Position numbers and translations under genes: made by a program | Origin: Clostridia bacterium | GTDB lineage: Bacteria; Bacillota; Clostridia; Oscillospirales; Acutalibacteraceae | NCBI GenBank assembly: GCA_017474045.1 | Contig: JAFUHX010000017.1 | Coordinates: forward strand, 22,280-86,279 | Direction: 5' to 3' | DNA: 64,000 nucleotides | The notes under the pieces: generated by a model | Told to the model about the DNA's origin: nothing | Seen by the model: the letters and a program-made list of their open reading frames with translations, nothing else | The model's database searches: none | In this document: positions 61,483-64,000 of the stretch, in pieces | Layout: each line of letters opens with the position of its first letter | Numbering within the stretch: position 1 is the stretch's first letter

Positions 61483-61977
61483 ATGAAAAACGTTGTTCTT
61501 ATCGGAATGCCGGGCGCCGGAAAAAGCACCATAGGTGTTCTTCTGGCAAAGTCGCTTCTTATGGATTTTGTTGACACAGATCTGATAATTCAAAAAGAAT
61601 GTGGCGCTGCCCTTTGTGATATAATTGAAAAGGTGGGCGTTGAAAGCTTTATTGAAAAAGAAAATGAAATAATTTGCGCCTCAGAATTTGAAAACAGCGT
61701 TGTTGCAACAGGCGGAAGCGTCATTTATGGAAAAGAAGCAATGAAAAAGCTTAAAGAAAATTCTGTTGTTGTTTATCTCAGTCTGCCCACAGAGGAGCTT
61801 GAAAAGCGGATTTTTAACATTAAAACAAGAGGAATAGCCATGAAAAAAGGAACAACCCTTTCAGAGCTTTTCCGCGAGCGAAAAGAGCTTTATGAAAAAT
61901 ACGCCGATATTGAGCTTTCTTGTTTCGGGCTGACGGCTGAAGAGTGTGTCAGCGAAATTATTAAAAAGCTAAAATAA
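61483..61977 (+). CDS. Shikimate kinase-like protein (divergent active site)
   Basis: The 164-aa protein has the P-loop GMPGAGKST at residues 8-16 and DTD at 31-33, where the shikimate-binding Asp of AroK lies. The conserved FR of the FRxxE motif is FI here (residues 56-57), and the GGG of the ATGGG motif is GGS (77-79). A TRG and an RKELYEKYAD segment remain near the lid and C-terminus. AroK phosphorylates shikimate at C3, but loss of the carboxylate-binding Arg makes that activity uncertain. It is co-transcribed with an SDR dehydrogenase instead of other aro genes. It may be a true AroK variant common in Clostridia or a kinase for another small hydroxyl compound. CGGAGA precedes the ATG. 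Confidence 0.75.
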   Translation: MKNVVLIGMPGAGKSTIGVLLAKSLLMDFVDTDLIIQKECGAALCDIIEKVGVESFIEKENEIICASEFENSVVATGGSVIYGKEAMKKLKENSVVVYLSLPTEELEKRIFNIKTRGIAMKKGTTLSELFRERKELYEKYADIELSCFGLTAEECVSEIIKKLK

Positions 61978-62040
61978 CAGTGTGAAGAAAGAACAAACAG
62001 CAAGATGTTTCTTTCTGAAAGTTTTAGATTTATAAATTTA

Positions 62041-62090
62041 AAAGAGCTTCTTCAGGTTTAATTACTCTGAAAAAGCTCTTTGTTTTATTC
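62041..62090 (+). terminator. Terminator after the kinase gene
   Basis: AAAGAGCTTCTTCAG pairs with CTGAAAAAGCTCTTT with one mismatch, followed by TGTTTTATT. Confidence 0.88.
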
Positions 62091-62141
62091 AGGTTTATGT
62101 GGTCTGCGCTTTTTTCCTGATTCAAGGGGAGAGAAAAAATT

Positions 62142-62735
62142 TTAGTTATATTTTCTGTAAAGTCCAACCACCTTGCCAAGAATCATTACTTCGTCGGTAA
62201 TAATCGGCTCAAAAGCGTCGTTCTGGGGCTGAAGGCGGAAATGACCATTTTCTTTATAGAAGGTTTTTACCGTGGCTTCATTGTCAATCAGGGCAACAAC
62301 CATTTCTCCGTTTTCGGCTGTGGGTGTTTTTTCGGCGAAAATAATGTCCCCGTCAAAAATTCCGGCGTTAATCATGCTTTCGCCTCTGACATGAAGAGCA
62401 AAAACAGGCTTATCTTTTGAAACTCTTCCGTTATAGGGAAGATAGCCTTCAACCTGCTCCACGGCGAGAATGGGCATACCTGCCGTAACAACACCCAGAA
62501 GGGGAACCTGATGAACATTTTCATTCATGCCCACAATTCTGATTGAACGCTTTCTCAGAGGATCTCTGACGATAAAGCCCTTTCTTTCCAACGCATCGAG
62601 ATTCGTCTGAACCGAGGAGGTTGAAGAAAGACCCACCGCCGCACCGATTTCTCTGACTGAAGGAGGAACGCCGTCACCTGAGCGCTCTCTTAAATATTCA
62701 AGAATCAATCTTTGAACGTTGCTGAGCTTTTCCAT
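62142..62735 (-). CDS. lexA: LexA SOS repressor
   Basis: I use ATG 62735 (197 aa), 8 nt after GAAAGGGG; an upstream in-frame start at 62771 adds 12 residues that do not match LexA. The N-terminal winged helix (residues 1-65) is followed by the A85-G86 autocleavage site, catalytic Ser120 in RGESM and Lys157 in ATVK. LexA represses DNA-repair genes, and RecA filaments trigger its self-cleavage. Two SOS-type operators and a promoter lie just upstream, so autoregulation is likely. Confidence 0.95.
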   Translation of the reverse strand: MEKLSNVQRLILEYLRERSGDGVPPSVREIGAAVGLSSTSSVQTNLDALERKGFIVRDPLRKRSIRIVGMNENVHQVPLLGVVTAGMPILAVEQVEGYLPYNGRVSKDKPVFALHVRGESMINAGIFDGDIIFAEKTPTAENGEMVVALIDNEATVKTFYKENGHFRLQPQNDAFEPIITDEVMILGKVVGLYRKYN

Positions 62736-62778
62736 AAAAAAACCCCTTTCATAAAATATAGAAAAACACATAAAATAG

Positions 62779-62792
62779 CGAACATTTGTGCT
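62779..62792. promoter_or_regulatory. LexA operator, downstream of the lexA -10 box
   Basis: CGAACATTTGTGCT is close to the Firmicutes SOS consensus CGAACRNRYGTTYC. It lies just after the lexA promoter -10 on the minus strand, where a bound repressor would block RNA polymerase. Confidence 0.75.
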
Positions 62793-62804
62793 AATTTTTT
62801 CTTT

Positions 62805-62833
62805 ATTATATCATACTGTTTTTGAAAATGCAA
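62805..62833 (-). promoter_or_regulatory. lexA promoter
   Basis: On the minus strand TTGCAT (62828-62833) and TATAAT (62805-62810) are spaced by 17 nt. The -35 overlaps the second LexA operator. Confidence 0.8.
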
Positions 62834-62845
62834 ACATTTGTTTGC
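62830..62845. promoter_or_regulatory. LexA operator overlapping the lexA -35 box
   Basis: GCAAACATTTGTTTGC is a near-perfect palindrome that resembles the first operator (AACATTTGT shared). Confidence 0.7.
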
Positions 62846-62965
62846 TGTTTTTTTGAAAAAACTGAAAAAAATTAATAAAAATCAAGCTTTTTTATTAAAG
62901 AAAGCATAAAAAAGCCCTTGAAAGCAAAAACTAAAACCGAAAAAATATGATTGGCAGGTTTTAGT

Positions 62966-63670
62966 ATGAAAAATAAAACTCAAAAAAATAATTTCACAAA
63001 AAGACTGATTTTTACTGCGGTTGCCTTTTCTTTTGTTGTGGGAGCAAGTGTGTTAAGCTTTTTAAACTCAGAGCGTCTCAATCAGATTGAACCTGAAACG
63101 AGCGAATATTTTTTTGAAACAAGTCCTGTTGAAGCTGAAAGAAATGATATTCCCGACAACAGAATTGAAGAAAAAGAAGAAACTGAAAAAACTGAAGAAA
63201 AGAAAGAAGAAAAAACTCAGAAGACCGAGCTGACAACGGCTGCTCAGCCTGAAACAAAGCTTGCGAATAAAAGCTACAGCCTTCCTTGCAGCTCAGAAAT
63301 CATAAAAGAATATTCGCCCTCTGTTCCCCTTTATAGCGAAACAATGGGTGATTGGCGAACACACAGCGGTGTGGATTTTGCCGCAAAGCAGGGAGATAAA
63401 ATTTATGCGTCGGGATACGGCAAGGTCAGCAAGGTATATGCCGACAGCAAGTGGGGCTATGTTATTGAAATTGACTATGACGATTTTGTTCTTCGCTATT
63501 GCGGAATCAGCCAGAACGGCGCAGTAAGCATTGAGGAAGCAGTTTCTCCCGGGGGAATTATTGGCGAGGTTGCCGTAATTCCTGCTGAAGAAAAAGACGG
63601 TCTTCATTTTCATGTTGAAGCAATCAAAGACGGCAAAACTGTTGACCCCTTTGAAGCAATGAGAAACTGA
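62966..63670 (+). CDS. SpoIIQ-like M23 peptidase-fold protein, membrane anchored
   Basis: The 234-aa protein has one N-terminal membrane segment (residues about 13-32), a charged E/K/T-rich linker and a C-terminal LytM/M23 domain. HSGVD carries His133 and Asp137, and HFH carries His214 and His216, so the zinc site seems complete. SpoIIQ is a forespore membrane protein of the engulfment channel with a similar layout, so a sporulation role is likely but not certain; a wall-hydrolase role is the alternative. I prefer ATG 62966, 7 nt after GGCAGG, to the TTG at 62951. Confidence 0.78.
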   Translation: MKNKTQKNNFTKRLIFTAVAFSFVVGASVLSFLNSERLNQIEPETSEYFFETSPVEAERNDIPDNRIEEKEETEKTEEKKEEKTQKTELTTAAQPETKLANKSYSLPCSSEIIKEYSPSVPLYSETMGDWRTHSGVDFAAKQGDKIYASGYGKVSKVYADSKWGYVIEIDYDDFVLRYCGISQNGAVSIEEAVSPGGIIGEVAVIPAEEKDGLHFHVEAIKDGKTVDPFEAMRN

Positions 63671-63721
63671 CAGCCAAAGCTACTGACAAAAATTTATAGT
63701 TCTATAAGGCCGCAGCGTTTT

Positions 63722-63906
63722 GCGAAGCGGTCTTCAATTTACAGATACAAAAAATTTACGCTTCGAGGGGGCGGCGGTCGCAGGGCGACTCCGCTGGCCG
63801 CTTTAAACTGCGGACAAAAATTTTCAGCGTTGCCGGGCAACAGCATTTCGCAAAGAGGTCTTCAATTTACAGACACAAAAACTTTACGCTTCGAGGGGGC
63901 GGCGGC
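63722..63906 (+). repeat. Tandem copy pair of an intergenic repeat
   Basis: A block starting with TCTTCAATTTACAGA occurs at 63731 and 63859, and both copies continue through TTTACGCTTCGAGGGGGCGG. The spacing is about 128 bp. The following bases to 63960 contain GC-rich hairpins such as GCCGAC/GTCGGC and CAGAGC/GCTCTG. No coding frame with a ribosome-binding site is seen. Confidence 0.6.
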
Positions 63907-64000
63907 GCCGACTTCGTCGGCGTGGCAGAGCAAAAGCTCTGCCTGAAAAACGGCGACCGTTAGCCGTATTCGAAAAGGAAAATTTCAAATTACAACTTTC

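Overview
The window looks like an origin-proximal stretch of a Gram-positive, low-to-middle GC Clostridia chromosome, probably a gut-type Oscillospirales/Ruminococcaceae relative. The evidence is the end of a noc-like gene followed by an exact parS site and parA-parB, Firmicutes-type Shine-Dalgarno and sigma-A-like promoters, LexA with two SOS-type operators, a SpoIIQ-like M23 protein, and very large signal-peptide-bearing surface proteins. Taxonomy is inferred from gene content only.

Layout. Bases 1-5000 are housekeeping: noc 3' end, parS, parA, parB, serS, glyA. Bases 5030-7037 encode two uncharacterised multi-pass membrane proteins. Bases 7140-46490 are a giant surface-protein locus: a 2374-aa exported protein with InlB-type and Cys-pair repeats, a 10,263-aa exported protein encoded by one uninterrupted 30.8-kb frame, and a 130-aa exported companion. 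Bases 46500-49665 hold an MTA/SAH nucleosidase flanked by two parS-like sites, a PHP phosphoesterase, an unknown protein and a C_GCAxxG_C_C protein. A tRNA-Pro with a decayed copy beside it (49732-49958) opens an accessory island: an HNH-endonuclease/C5-methyltransferase restriction-modification pair on the minus strand and a 1151-aa DUF4062/STAND NTPase with its own promoter. Bases 56361-64000 return to ordinary genes: a YeiH-type transporter, an FAD/Rieske oxidoreductase, a secreted metallophosphoesterase, an SDR dehydrogenase with a shikimate-kinase-like protein, LexA and an M23 protein. Several hairpin-rich intergenic repeats lie between them.

Most unusual points. (1) The giant protein carries about 14 recognisable repeat units. 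Units shrink from about 750 to about 490 residues toward the C-terminus, and in the C-terminal half they alternate between two types, as expected from duplication of a two-unit block. (2) The two giant genes share a promoter and 5'-leader layout: TATACT, 14 nt, GTGTCTC, then a CCC/GGG helix enclosing a smaller CGC/GCG helix. In the first gene this is followed by an attenuator-like hairpin just before the ribosome-binding site. This is a candidate undescribed cis-regulatory RNA for surface proteins. (3) The three exported proteins end in short aromatic/basic amphipathic tails instead of a recognised cell-wall sorting signal. (4) A 200-bp intergenic element at 59304-59504 is an ordered array of small hairpins joined by 9-nt linkers, with left-half linkers mostly complementary to right-half linkers.

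All calls come from reading the sequence. No database search, structure prediction or RNA folding was run.
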